From contig NZ_LR594675.1 of the NCBI RefSeq assembly GCF_901827205.1, forward strand, positions 3,162,001-3,226,000: a DNA stretch of 64,000 bases, read 5' to 3'. Positions 37,132 to 45,999 of this stretch are shown here, piece after piece. Source of the DNA: Variovorax sp. PBS-H4 (GTDB taxonomy: Bacteria > Pseudomonadota > Gammaproteobacteria > Burkholderiales > Burkholderiaceae_C). Position 1 is the first letter of the stretch. Each line of letters opens with the position of its first letter. A program made the translations under genes and the position numbers. The notes below the pieces were generated by a model. The model was not told where the DNA came from, did not search any database, and worked only from the letters and a program-made list of their open reading frames with translations.

Positions 37132-38621
37132 CCAGCACCGCTGCCACCACCGTAATCACCCTGCATTCGGCGGCCGAATATGCCGGCCTGCTTCGTGCCG
37201 TGCCCGAGGGCTCGATCTACGTTGACGGGCGCTATGTCGGCGCGCATGACCGGCATCGTGTATTCGCAAAAGCAGACGGTGCATTCATCGCGGAGATCGG
37301 ATATGCGTCAACCGGCGATGTGAATGCAGCAGTGGAAGCCGCCGATGCGGCGTTCCCGGCCTGGGCCGCGCGCGCTCCCTCCGACAGGTCGACCATGCTG
37401 TCGCGCCTGGCCGACGCGCTGGAGAGGCGTTCGCATGAATTCGCCATGCTGGAGGCGCACCATGCCGGCAAGCTCATCACGGATGCCGAGCTCGAGATCC
37501 GCTCGGGCGTGCAGACTTTGCGATGGTTCGCGAGCTGCGCCCTGCACATCGATGGACGCATGCCCGCGGGAACGCCTGCGCAGCTGCGCTACGTGCGGCG
37601 CGAGCCGCTGGGCGTCTGCAGCCTGATCCTGCCATGGAACTTCCCGTTGCTGCTCATGCTGTGGAAGCTTGGCCCCGCCTTGGCGGCCGGCAACACCGTC
37701 GTCGCCAAGCCGGCGAGCGAAACGCCGCTGACGGCGCTGGCGTTCGGGCTCCTGTGCGACGAGGCCGGCTTGCCGCACGGCGTCTACAACGTGGTGCCGG
37801 GCAGCGGACGCGAGGCCGGCATGGCGCTGGCGACACACGACAGGATTGCGAAGGTGTCCTTCACCGGCTCGACCTCGGTCGGCCTTCAGGTTGCGGCCGC
37901 AGCGGCGCGGACCGTCAAGCGCGTCACGCTCGAACTGGGCGGCAAGTCGCCGAACATCGTGTGCGACGACGCCGATCTGGACCGTGCCGCGGCCGGCATC
38001 GCCGGCATCTTCGGGCATGCCGGGCAAAAGTGCGCCGCGCGCACGCGCTGTTTCGTGCAGGAATCGGTGGCCGACCGGCTGGTTGAAAAGGTCGCCGCAC
38101 GCGCGAGCGCGCTGCGCATCGGCGACCCGCTCGATCGAGCTGCCACGCTCGGTCCGGTCATCAACAGCGAGGCACAGGAAACGATCCTCGGCTACTGCCG
38201 CTCGGCTACGGAAGAGGGCGCGCGGCTGGTCTGCGGCGGCAAGGCGCCCGTCGGACGGCGCGGGCCCTACGTCGAGCCCACGGTCTTCGACCATGCACGC
38301 AACGACATGACCTTTGCGCGCGAAGAAATCTTCGGGCCGGTGCTGGCCGTGATTCGCATCAAGGACATCGACGAGGCGATCCTCCTCGCAAACGATTCCG
38401 TCTTCGGCCTCGCGGCTTCAGTGTGGACCGGTTCGTTGTCGAAGGCGCACACCATCGCGGCAAGGCTCGAAGCGGGCAGTGTCTCGGTCAACACGCCCGC
38501 GGTGATCGGCATTGAAACGCCGTTCGGCGGCTACAAGCAGAGCGGGCTCGGGCGCGAACTGGGCGTCGAGGGGCTGGATGCGTATCTGCAGCACAAGAGC
38601 GTGATCGTGGACCTCGGCTGA
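37128..38621 (+). CDS. NAD(P)-dependent aldehyde dehydrogenase
   Basis: A 497-residue ALDH with LPWNFPLLLMLWKLGPALAA, FTGSTSVG, LELGGKSPNIVCDDADLD and the catalytic Cys302 in GQKCAARTR. The C-terminal FGGYKQSGLGRELG is conserved. It should oxidise the aldehyde released by the TauD-type enzyme. It overlaps the Bug gene by four bases (ATGA). It is not closely similar to the ALDH at 25578. Confidence 0.9.
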   Translation: MTSTAATTVITLHSAAEYAGLLRAVPEGSIYVDGRYVGAHDRHRVFAKADGAFIAEIGYASTGDVNAAVEAADAAFPAWAARAPSDRSTMLSRLADALERRSHEFAMLEAHHAGKLITDAELEIRSGVQTLRWFASCALHIDGRMPAGTPAQLRYVRREPLGVCSLILPWNFPLLLMLWKLGPALAAGNTVVAKPASETPLTALAFGLLCDEAGLPHGVYNVVPGSGREAGMALATHDRIAKVSFTGSTSVGLQVAAAAARTVKRVTLELGGKSPNIVCDDADLDRAAAGIAGIFGHAGQKCAARTRCFVQESVADRLVEKVAARASALRIGDPLDRAATLGPVINSEAQETILGYCRSATEEGARLVCGGKAPVGRRGPYVEPTVFDHARNDMTFAREEIFGPVLAVIRIKDIDEAILLANDSVFGLAASVWTGSLSKAHTIAARLEAGSVSVNTPAVIGIETPFGGYKQSGLGRELGVEGLDAYLQHKSVIVDLG

Positions 38622-38689
38622 CGCGAGAGAGGTCTCGGCAGCAGGCCGCGCCGAAAGTCGAAGCGCCGAACCTTCCAGCGCGGTCGCTT

Positions 38690-41413
38690 TCAGGCCACGA
38701 ACTTGCAGAGCGACGCGACGGTGCGCGTGTCCATGTTGCGGCCGCGGTTGAGGTGGTCGTCGATCTCGGCGGCACAGCCCAGCATGCGCGGGTAGAGGAA
38801 GATCGTGAACGCGGCCGTTTCGAGCTCGCGCTCGCCAATCTCCCCGGACTGCAGCGGCTTCCACAGCATCTTGAGCAGCAGCGCGGCGATCACCGCGTCC
38901 ACGTTCACGCAATAGACGTTGCGCGACACGCCGGCATCGAAGAGCTGCCGCACCAGCGCACGGTAGAAATCGTGGAACACGTTGTGGTCGCCGCGCGCCT
39001 CGCGCAGCCTTGCGATGAAGACCTCGCGCGGATCAAGATTGACCGGCTTGTCCTTGAAGACCGGGTGGTTCACGCCCGGCAACTTGGCGATGTCCAGGCT
39101 GCCCGCGCTCTTCTTCCGGGTCTTGTACTGCGCGTATCGGTCCACCGCCTTTGCGGCGAGGGCCTGGAGATCCACGCCGTGGTTCGGGGCGCCCGGGTCG
39201 TCGAGGCCGGTGCCCTTGAACTGCTCGATCAGGTAGGCGATCCCCTCGTAGCCATTGCCGCCGTGGGCATAGCCGGTGTGCGTGAGGAAACCGATCAGCG
39301 CCTTGTTGAGCTGCACTCGCTCAGGCTGCTCGGGCCCGTCCGCCGACACCGCGCCCTTGGCGCCCTGGGCCGAAATCGCGCCGGGGCCGTTGGTCAGCAA
39401 CAGGCCGACCAGGGTCTGGAAGGCGAACAGGTCGGCCTCGGCCGGCGTGCGGCCGAGGAGGGCGGCGAAGGCGACCTCGCCGAGGCTCGCGCTCTCCAGC
39501 AACTGCTGCTGCGCGATGCCGCAGAAGCGGCCTTCCTCATGCCGCGCGGCATCCGCCGAGGCGCCGATCAGCGTGCCGAAGAGCTGCAGCCACCAGGGGA
39601 AGTTCTGCGCCGTCAGCAGCGAGATGCGTTTGCGGGACAGCGGCCCCCAGGCCAGCGTGGCCGAGATCGCGGCCAGCACGGCCGCCTCGGTCGGGTGGCC
39701 GGCGAGGCTTTGCAGCCAGCGCAGGAACACCGAGCGCCCGCCGCGTGCCTGCACGCCGGCCAGCAGGGCCTGGGCACGGCCGTCGGGCGTGTCGCCGGTG
39801 AGCGTTGGCGCTCCGGTCATGTCGATCTGCCCGATATCGAAGCTGTCGCTGAGCGAGGCGCCGAATTCGTTGCCTAGCGCGGCGGCATGGAAGCGTTCGA
39901 GCATGAAGCCCAACGCCTCGCGGGCCGCCTGCTGCCGCTTCGGCCCGACGATGGCGGCTGCTGCTGCCAGCACCGAGTTGGGCGCATTGCCGGCTTCGCG
40001 GCTGGCTTGCGCGGCCGCGAGTTCAGGGCGGCCGTGCAGGTTGACGTAGGCAGCGATCGCGGGCGCGATGAGTCGCCGGTCGTTGTCCCCGCCGGCATCG
40101 TGCAGCAGGGCGAGTGCCACGTTGGATTCCAGCGGGAGGGTGGCTGCGTCCAGCATGCTGGTGCCGTGCAGGCTGCTGACCTGCGTCTTCGCGTCCATCT
40201 GCGAGGCGCCCGAGGCGTCCTTCATCGCCTGGCGCGGCACCACGCCGCCGATCTGCGTGTTGAGCAGCGCCACCTGCTCGTCGTAGGGTGCGAGCGCCTG
40301 TACCACGGGCAGGCGCAGTTCCTGCGGAAGGTCGAGGCCCTCGTCGGAGCCGAACCACGGCTTGAGCGCCAGCGTGCCTTCGGGCGCGAAGTCCGGCAGG
40401 GTCGCGTTCGCGCGCATCACCGCGGTGAGCGCGGCCGGGATATGGGCGATGTTGGTGACCAGCGCACCCTTGGCTGAGAACACGGGGTTGTCGGGCGTGA
40501 AGATCGCGTCGACCCCGAACTTGTCCATGAACCAGCGTTCCTTGGCCAGCGCATCGTCCGAGCCGCCGGCCATTGCGCCGGCATGACCGACCGCCCGCGT
40601 GAGCTTGCTTTTCCAGCGCCCGACCACGCACGCGACCACCGGCTTGGTGAACTTCGCATCGAGCTCGTAGTAGCCGCCTGGTTCGCAGTAGAGCACCGCC
40701 GCCTTGCTGCGTGCATCGTTGGCCAGCGCAAAGGCGAATTCGGGCGCGGCGTAGTGGATGTAGACGTCCTTGCCCGACGAGATCACCGTGGTCGTGCCCC
40801 AGCCCGCCATGCGCAGATACTGGGCAATGGTGGTGGAGAAGCCGCCCGAGTTGGAGAAGATCGCGATCGAGCCCGGCCGCAGCGAGTCGCCGGGCTTGTC
40901 GCCGCCCAGCGCACCGCCGACGCGGACCTGGTTCCACGAGTCGGCCACGCCCAGGCCATTGGCGCCGAAGATGTCGATGCCGTTCTGCTGGCCCATGGCG
41001 CGGATCTCGCGTGCATCGTGCACCGCGATCTTCTCGGTGATGATGAAGATCTTGCGCAGCTCCGGGTTCACGCGGATCAATTCGGCCACGCCGTCGCGCG
41101 CGGCCGATGGCGGCAGGTACACCACGCCGCAGTTGAAGCGGTGGCCCGCCGCCAGCCCGTCGCGCACGTTGTTGAAGACGGGAATCTCGCCGATGGGCGT
41201 CTCGAGCACCGCGCCGCCCTTGCCGGGCGCGGTGCCGAAGACGACGTTGCCGCCCGAGTAGGCATGGCTCACCGGCGTGACCTCGCTCGACTCGCCGCCC
41301 AGGATGTTGAGCACGCAGACGCGGTCTTCGCGCGAGGCGACCTGCGTGAGCGAGCTGATGCCGACGTGGTACTTGAAGTCGCCCACGCCTGTCTTCTGCC
41401 AGCTGGATTGCAT
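38690..41413 (-). CDS. ATP-citrate-lyase-like large subunit (CoA-ligase alpha plus citrate-synthase domains)
   Basis: A 907-residue protein. The first 300 residues are a succinyl-CoA-synthetase-alpha type CoA ligase with the phosphohistidine loop GHAGA (His277) and SNSGGFSTT. The last 350 resemble citrate synthase, with AHGGNGYEG, GVNHPVFKD and CVNVDAVIAALL in place of the usual His, GxGHR and NVD motifs. This is the ACLY-type order. It would couple ATP and CoA to cleave a citrate-like substrate, but the Arg next to the second His is replaced, so the substrate may differ. The start at 41413 excludes a spurious long extension. Confidence 0.78.
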   Translation of the reverse strand: MQSSWQKTGVGDFKYHVGISSLTQVASREDRVCVLNILGGESSEVTPVSHAYSGGNVVFGTAPGKGGAVLETPIGEIPVFNNVRDGLAAGHRFNCGVVYLPPSAARDGVAELIRVNPELRKIFIITEKIAVHDAREIRAMGQQNGIDIFGANGLGVADSWNQVRVGGALGGDKPGDSLRPGSIAIFSNSGGFSTTIAQYLRMAGWGTTTVISSGKDVYIHYAAPEFAFALANDARSKAAVLYCEPGGYYELDAKFTKPVVACVVGRWKSKLTRAVGHAGAMAGGSDDALAKERWFMDKFGVDAIFTPDNPVFSAKGALVTNIAHIPAALTAVMRANATLPDFAPEGTLALKPWFGSDEGLDLPQELRLPVVQALAPYDEQVALLNTQIGGVVPRQAMKDASGASQMDAKTQVSSLHGTSMLDAATLPLESNVALALLHDAGGDNDRRLIAPAIAAYVNLHGRPELAAAQASREAGNAPNSVLAAAAAIVGPKRQQAAREALGFMLERFHAAALGNEFGASLSDSFDIGQIDMTGAPTLTGDTPDGRAQALLAGVQARGGRSVFLRWLQSLAGHPTEAAVLAAISATLAWGPLSRKRISLLTAQNFPWWLQLFGTLIGASADAARHEEGRFCGIAQQQLLESASLGEVAFAALLGRTPAEADLFAFQTLVGLLLTNGPGAISAQGAKGAVSADGPEQPERVQLNKALIGFLTHTGYAHGGNGYEGIAYLIEQFKGTGLDDPGAPNHGVDLQALAAKAVDRYAQYKTRKKSAGSLDIAKLPGVNHPVFKDKPVNLDPREVFIARLREARGDHNVFHDFYRALVRQLFDAGVSRNVYCVNVDAVIAALLLKMLWKPLQSGEIGERELETAAFTIFLYPRMLGCAAEIDDHLNRGRNMDTRTVASLCKFVA

Positions 41414-41430
41414 GATGTCTTCCTTCCCTT

Positions 41431-42717
41431 TCAAGCGGCCGCTGCGGCCTGGATGCCAAGGCGCGCCGCGACCTGCTCGCGGCCGCCGTCCTTCATCCAC
41501 GCGTTGACCTTGCGGGCGAACTGGATCACCTCGCTCATGTCGGAGTCGAAGCCGAAGAGGCGGTAGGGCAGGCCCAGGGCATCGCAGGTGTCGCGCAGCG
41601 CGCCCATGCCGCGCACCAGGTTCGGCCCGCCACGGCCCACCACCACGTAGAGAGGCGTTGGTCCATGCTGGCTGAAGTGCTCGCGCAGCGCGTCGGCCAT
41701 CGCGCGCAGGGTCTCGAAGATGTCGGTGTTGTTGCTCTTGCCGCCGATGATGAAGAGCACGTTGGCCTGCTTGAGCCAGTGCCTGAAGCAGATGCGCGCC
41801 ACCTCCTTCATCTTCTCGTAGGGCGGGTTGCCGCCGAAGTCGGAACTGATGATCGCGTCGTCGCCCAGCATCTCGGTCACCAGCGAGTTGGCGCCACCGC
41901 CGAAGGTAGGGGCGAGCACCGTGCCGTTCTCGTTGATCACGTACACGTCGCTCTGCCCCTGGTGCGTGCGCAGGGTGTTGATCTCTTGCTCGAAGTCCGA
42001 GTAGTCGGCCGCGAACAGATGGGGCGGCAGACCCAGGCGCAGCCAGCGCGGGTCGTCGCGGTCGAAGCCGCACTTGAAGTCGCAGGCGACCGGCGTGAGC
42101 CGGCCCTTCTTGTCCTCGCGCATGCGGATCGGGTTGAGCTCCAGCGTGGTCATCCCGAAGTCATGGAACAGTTCCCACAGCTTGGGCAACTGCTGGACCA
42201 GCGGCGAGATGATCTCCTTCGGCGCGCCGATCTCGGTGAGCGCGTTCGCCACCACGAAGGCCTTCAGGCCGGTCAGGGGGTCGAAGGGCACCGTCGCGAC
42301 CTGGGTCTTGTCCAGCTCCTCGATGTCCATGCCGCCCATGTGCGTGAGCGTCATGGTCGGCGCGCGGAAGCGGGTGGAGTCGCTGATGGAAAAGTAGACC
42401 TCGTGCTTGGCCGGCACGCCGGCCTCGAAGGTCACGCCGTTTGCCTTGGCCTTGACATGGCCGACCGTGTGCTCGGCGAAGTAGAGGCGTTCCTTTTCGG
42501 CGAGTGCGGTCTTCAGGTCGGTGGCCCGGCCCAGCAGGCCGGCCTTGCCCTTCTTGCCGATGCCGCCCTTGAAAACGGGCTTGACGAAGATGAGCCCGTA
42601 CTTGTCGATCAGCGCCTTGATTTCCTCTTCGCTGGCCGCGGGGCCCAGCACCTCGGTGGCCGGAAAGCCCGCGAATTGCAGCAGGCGTGCGCCGTGCAAC
42701 ATGCCGGTGATCTGCAT
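41431..42717 (-). CDS. ATP-citrate-lyase-like small subunit (ATP-grasp, SucC-like)
   Basis: A 428-residue ATP-grasp protein of the SucC/ATP-citrate lyase small-subunit type. N-terminal ATP-grasp elements include KYGLIFVKPVFKGGIGKKGK and TTLELNPIRM. The C-terminal citrate-binding domain contains FGGGANSLVTEMLGDDA, FIIGGKSNNTDIFET and VVVGRGGPNLVRGMGA. It precedes the large subunit by 17 bases and the two should form one enzyme, probably heteromeric. Its separation into two genes resembles green-sulfur-bacterial AclBA more than the fused animal enzyme. Confidence 0.8.
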   Translation of the reverse strand: MQITGMLHGARLLQFAGFPATEVLGPAASEEEIKALIDKYGLIFVKPVFKGGIGKKGKAGLLGRATDLKTALAEKERLYFAEHTVGHVKAKANGVTFEAGVPAKHEVYFSISDSTRFRAPTMTLTHMGGMDIEELDKTQVATVPFDPLTGLKAFVVANALTEIGAPKEIISPLVQQLPKLWELFHDFGMTTLELNPIRMREDKKGRLTPVACDFKCGFDRDDPRWLRLGLPPHLFAADYSDFEQEINTLRTHQGQSDVYVINENGTVLAPTFGGGANSLVTEMLGDDAIISSDFGGNPPYEKMKEVARICFRHWLKQANVLFIIGGKSNNTDIFETLRAMADALREHFSQHGPTPLYVVVGRGGPNLVRGMGALRDTCDALGLPYRLFGFDSDMSEVIQFARKVNAWMKDGGREQVAARLGIQAAAAA

Positions 42718-42867
42718 GGTCGATGTCTCCTGTAGTGCGCGAACTGCGCCGTGGGCGGCCCGCGTCTCGGGCGGCCTCGGAGAAATCGTAGGAATCGAAG
42801 CTGTCGATCCGCCGTCAGTGCGCTGAGGGTAAGTACGGGTAGCGAGACTGCCGGCCGCGGCCCGCTA

Positions 42868-43635
42868 CTAGTTCTTGTAGGTCGAGTCGATCCGGTCGAG
42901 CCTGCGGATCAACGCAGGCCAGACGAAGGCCCCGCCCAAGCCACCGGTCTGCACCTTCAGCGCCTGCCCCACGCCTTCGATGATGCGCGGATCGACATGG
43001 GTGAGTTCGCCGCCGCCTGCCTGTGCGGCGATCTGGATCTGGCAGGTGTTTTCGAAGGTGTACATCGACAGGAACGCGTCGGCGATGGTCTTGCCCACGG
43101 TCAGCAAGCCATGGTTGCGCAGCATCAGGAAGTTGGCTTCGCCCATGTCGGCCTGCAGCCGCGGCTTCTCGTCGTCGCGGAAGGCCACGCCCTCGTAGTC
43201 GTGGTAGGCCAGCGAGGCCAGCACGAAGGTGGATTGCTGGCTGATCGGCAGCACGCCGTCTTTTTGCGCGCTGACGGCGATGCCCGCACGCGTGTGGGTG
43301 TGCAGCACGCACTGGATGTCCGGCCGGGCCGCATGGATGGCGCTATGAATGACGAAGCCCGCGGGATTGACGGGGTAGGGCGAGGTGATCACCTTGCTGC
43401 AGTCCTGGTCCACCTTGACCAGGCTCGAGGCGGTGATCTCGTCGAACATCAGCCCGTAGGGATTGATCAGGAAATGGTGATCGGGCCCCGGCACGCGCGC
43501 ACTGATGTGGGTGAAGACGAGGTCGCTCCAGCCGTGGAGGGCGACGAGCCGGTAGCAGGCCGCGAGGTCCACGCGCAATTGCCATTCCTCGGCGGAGACG
43601 AGCTTCTGGATTTCGGAATGCGTGGTGGTGTTCAT
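42868..43635 (-). CDS. Class II aldolase/adducin-family protein
   Basis: A 255-residue protein with zinc ligands His112 and His114 (LHTHTRAG) and His175 (RNHGLLTVG), and an N-terminal domain typical of class II aldolases/epimerases (GWSDLVFTHISARV). It lies 150 bases upstream of the ATP-grasp subunit on the same strand, so a three-gene unit is plausible. The gap between holds no gene or clear terminator. Substrate unknown. Confidence 0.85.
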   Translation of the reverse strand: MNTTTHSEIQKLVSAEEWQLRVDLAACYRLVALHGWSDLVFTHISARVPGPDHHFLINPYGLMFDEITASSLVKVDQDCSKVITSPYPVNPAGFVIHSAIHAARPDIQCVLHTHTRAGIAVSAQKDGVLPISQQSTFVLASLAYHDYEGVAFRDDEKPRLQADMGEANFLMLRNHGLLTVGKTIADAFLSMYTFENTCQIQIAAQAGGGELTHVDPRIIEGVGQALKVQTGGLGGAFVWPALIRRLDRIDSTYKN

Positions 43636-43748
43636 GGCGATGCGCGGTCCTGCGCGTTGGATGGCCGAAGGTTGATTGTCAAGATACCGCGGCAGGTTTC
43701 AACGCGGGAAAACGCCGGGTCGACGCTCAAGGTGCGCAGGCGCGGGCG

Positions 43749-43835
43749 TCAGGGCATCTCCACCTTCGAGACGAGGATGTAGCCCGCGCCCTGGACCGTG
43801 CTCACCGGCGCCATGTCAGCGCCAAGCAGAACGCG
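43749..43835 (-). pseudogene. Remnant of a response-regulator C-terminal winged helix
   Basis: The frame reads LLGADMAPVSTVQGAGYILV then SKVEMP and a stop. The (R)TVxGxGYxL pattern is the beta-hairpin wing that ends OmpR/PhoB-type DNA-binding domains. Nothing of the receiver or the rest of the HTH precedes it. The remnant continues in frame directly after the stop of the nitroreductase gene, so an old deletion joined the two. Confidence 0.5.
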
Positions 43836-44480
43836 TCAATGTCCGCGTACGGGCCCCAGTTGTGAGACATAGCGCTCGAGCGCTGGCCGTGCCGGGCCCT
43901 CTTTGTGGGCCAGCACCGTGCCCACGCTGATGAAGCACAGCGGCTCCTCGTGTTCCTCCACGCCGAACAACGCGCGCAGCTCGGCAGACTGGAGCGACTC
44001 GCCGCTGGTGAGGGCAGAGCCGTAGCCCAGGACGGTCGCAGTCAGCAGCATGTTCTGGATGGCGCATCCGGCCGACAGGATTCTCTCGGTCGCCGGGATC
44101 TGCTCGTTCTGGGGGCCGAGCCGAACGATTGCGAGCATCAGGACCGGTGCCTGGAATGCCTTCTCGCGCTCCATGCCGCGCTGGTCAGGCGTGGCGGCGG
44201 TGTCGCGTTCCTCCAGGGACCGCGCCAAAACTTCGCCCAGCCGCCCGCGTTGCGGTGGTGGAACGATGACGAAGCGCCATGGCACGAGTCCTCCATGATC
44301 GGGCGCCGCGGCGGCGGCGCCGAGGATATGTTCGAGTTCGGGCTGCGTGGGTCCCGGCGCGCCGAGCCGCCGGGGCAGCACGGTGCGGCGCGTGTGGAGG
44401 AGCTCGGCCAGTTGCCGTTCGGTGACAGGCGGATCGGCCGCGCCCGGCGATGACACGCCGTGTTCCATGGAAGAAGACAT
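43836..44480 (-). CDS. Nitroreductase-family protein
   Basis: A 214-residue protein if the ATG at 44480 is used (an in-frame ATG at 44516 would add 12 residues). It contains LLHTRRTVLPRRLGAPGPTQ (FMN phosphate site), AAAPDHGGLVPWRFVIV, and a C-terminal GYGSALTSGESLQS and EPLCFISVGTVL. This pattern is that of FMN-dependent nitroreductase/RutE-like proteins. A perfect FNR box lies 129-142 bases upstream (44609-44622), which suggests anaerobic induction. Confidence 0.82.
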   Translation of the reverse strand: MSSSMEHGVSSPGAADPPVTERQLAELLHTRRTVLPRRLGAPGPTQPELEHILGAAAAAPDHGGLVPWRFVIVPPPQRGRLGEVLARSLEERDTAATPDQRGMEREKAFQAPVLMLAIVRLGPQNEQIPATERILSAGCAIQNMLLTATVLGYGSALTSGESLQSAELRALFGVEEHEEPLCFISVGTVLAHKEGPARPALERYVSQLGPVRGH

Positions 44481-44608
44481 TGGGAGCTCTCTTGTTGCGT
44501 TTGGCGAGGCCTCCACAGGTCCGGGGTGCTCCGGAAGCGGGTGTCGCGCTTGAATCCTCGGGACATTGTTCGGGTGTTCACAGCGTAGCGGGACGCGGTC
44601 TCCAGGCG

Positions 44609-44622
44609 TTGATCTGGATCAA
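44609..44622 (+). promoter_or_regulatory. FNR/ANR-type box
   Basis: TTGAT-CTGG-ATCAA, a perfect match to the palindromic FNR consensus. It lies upstream of the nitroreductase gene (start 44480, minus strand) and about 390 bases before the small lipoprotein gene on the plus strand, so the nitroreductase is the likelier target. Confidence 0.75.
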
Positions 44623-45008
44623 CCCACTTCCGGTCACGCACCGCGCGACGGAGATGCGCGATTCGAAGAACGGCGCAGCAACTCGCCGCGGTTGCAACCA
44701 CTATGTCGTTCAGGCTATTGCACTCTCCGGCGGGCCTTCTACGATAGCGAACGCGTCGGACACTGCGGTCGACGCCATGGCTCCAGCGGCCCGCGTTACC
44801 CGGACCTCCGCGGAGACTTGAAACTCGAGAGGCCATCTGGGCCCGACGACAGACGGTGGTATGGGTCCCGCAATCGGAACCTTGTTGCACGCGTCATCGC
44901 GAAGTGCTGCACGCAACCCGCCCTCGGCCGGCTTCGGCTTGAACGGCGAGGTGCGCAGAACTTGACCTCCAATCATCCGCGTCGGTTTGGCCACACCCAG
45001 GAGCCGGT
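44623..45008. other. Intergenic stretch with no supportable gene
   Basis: About 385 bases between the FNR box and the lipoprotein gene. Short frames occur on both strands (the longest about 94 residues, on the minus strand), but none has a recognisable domain, convincing start or ribosome binding site. The only other structure I see is a moderate dyad around CCTCCGCGGAGA near 44808. Confidence 0.5.
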
Positions 45009-45251
45009 ATGAACATCGTCATGGGAATTCGCACATCGATCTTTATGTGCGCAGCACTCACCATCTCCGCCTGCTACGACAGCGGCGTGAAATCCAAGGA
45101 CAACGGCGCGACGCCTGTAGCCCTGAAGGCCCAGGCGACGGAGCAAGGAGGCATCGAAGGGCGGCTCGACGCCTACTTCGGTGAAAGGTTCTCGGAAGCC
45201 CAGAAGGCGCTTTCGACAAGGGCCCCCGATCCGGACGCCCCCAGCTTCTGA
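45009..45251 (+). CDS. Small predicted lipoprotein
   Basis: An 80-residue protein with an N-terminal hydrophobic segment and lipobox ISAC (Cys22), preceded by IRTSIFMCAALT. The mature part is short, hydrophilic and ends SFSEAQKALSTRAPDPDAPSF-like. Its ribosome binding site is AGGAGCCGG. It sits in the oxygen-responsive island; no function can be assigned. Confidence 0.5.
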   Translation: MNIVMGIRTSIFMCAALTISACYDSGVKSKDNGATPVALKAQATEQGGIEGRLDAYFGERFSEAQKALSTRAPDPDAPSF

Positions 45252-45262
45252 GGGCGCCAACG

Positions 45263-45376
45263 TCAGGCCGGCCGTACGGTAGCGGCCTGCGCCTGTGGAG
45301 ATTCCGCCAAGCCTGCGGCCACCAGCAAACCGGTCGCCGCCAGGGTGGCAAGAACGAACGCAAATGCCTTCAGCAT
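45263..45376 (-). CDS. Small exported peptide of 37 residues
   Basis: Starts at 45376 (MLKAFAFVLATLAATGLLVA) and continues AGLAESPQAQAATVRPA. This is a near-pure signal peptide with a cleavage site near AGLA or AQA. It is too short for certain annotation. It sits between the lipoprotein gene (tail to tail) and the universal stress protein gene, 77 bases downstream of the latter, so it may be co-transcribed with it. Confidence 0.45.
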   Translation of the reverse strand: MLKAFAFVLATLAATGLLVAAGLAESPQAQAATVRPA

Positions 45377-45453
45377 GGCGGACTGTTTCGTGGTCAAGGT
45401 ACAAGCTCCTGCAGGGTTTCGAGAAGTTCGTTCGCCTCGATGCGAGCCGCCCG

Positions 45454-45897
45454 CTATCGAAGCACCAGCACAGGCAGCGCCGAATGCGTCAGCACATGCT
45501 GCGTCTCGCTGCCCAGCAACAGCCGCTTGATCCCTTTGCGCCCGTGCGAGGCCATCACGATCAGGTCGCTCTTGTGCTTCTTCGACGCCGCGATGACCGC
45601 ATCGGCCACCCGGTCCGAAGTGACTGCGACCGTCTTGGCGCGAATGCCGGCTGCCTTGGCCCGCGCACCGATCGCGTCGAGCAGGCCCTGCGCCTTGTCG
45701 GCCCACTGCTTCTCGATGCGCGCGACATCCTGGTGCGAGAACGACATCGCGCCGTCGAAGTAGTTCGTTGGATAGCGCGGTATGACGGTAAGCGCGACGA
45801 GGTCGGCGTCATGCTGCGCCGCAAGCGCGATGGCGCTGGACACGGCCTTCTTCGAGAGCGTCGAGCCGTCGGTCGCGACGAGGATGCGTTTGAACAT
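45454..45897 (-). CDS. Universal stress protein A family
   Basis: A 147-residue protein with the N-terminal MFKRILVATDGSTLSKKA and the ATP-binding motif MASHGRKGIKRLLLGSETQ (G-x2-G-x9-G-S). It is therefore an ATP-binding type USP. The C-terminus HVLTHSALPVLVLR is complete. A perfect FNR box at 45952-45965 lies 55 bases upstream and is shared with the divergent ccoI gene, so anaerobic co-induction is likely. Confidence 0.9.
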   Translation of the reverse strand: MFKRILVATDGSTLSKKAVSSAIALAAQHDADLVALTVIPRYPTNYFDGAMSFSHQDVARIEKQWADKAQGLLDAIGARAKAAGIRAKTVAVTSDRVADAVIAASKKHKSDLIVMASHGRKGIKRLLLGSETQHVLTHSALPVLVLR

Positions 45898-45951
45898 GGT
45901 GTTTCCGATGAAGCGATGTTGCCAAGCGTAGACGGCTGGCGCGCAAGCGGG

Positions 45952-45965
45952 TTGATACAGATCAA
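45952..45965 (+). promoter_or_regulatory. FNR box between usp and ccoI
   Basis: TTGAT-ACAG-ATCAA is a perfect FNR palindrome. Its centre is about 61 bases before the usp start and about 41 before the ccoI start. A single box can activate both divergent transcripts. Confidence 0.8.
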
Positions 45966-45999
45966 TCCAGGGGCACGTGCGGCCCCGTAGCCTCGCCAC

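Noticed and set aside
41414..42073. Upstream extension of the large ATP-citrate-lyase-like subunit to 1,127 residues
   Set aside because: The first 219 residues are a frame shadow inside the ATP-grasp subunit; the MQSSW start at 41413 with conserved N-terminus is right.
43749..43836. Stop-codon readthrough joining nitroreductase to the winged-helix tail
   Set aside because: Frames agree, but there is no readthrough context and the tail is far too short for a functional DNA-binding domain; a remnant is simpler.
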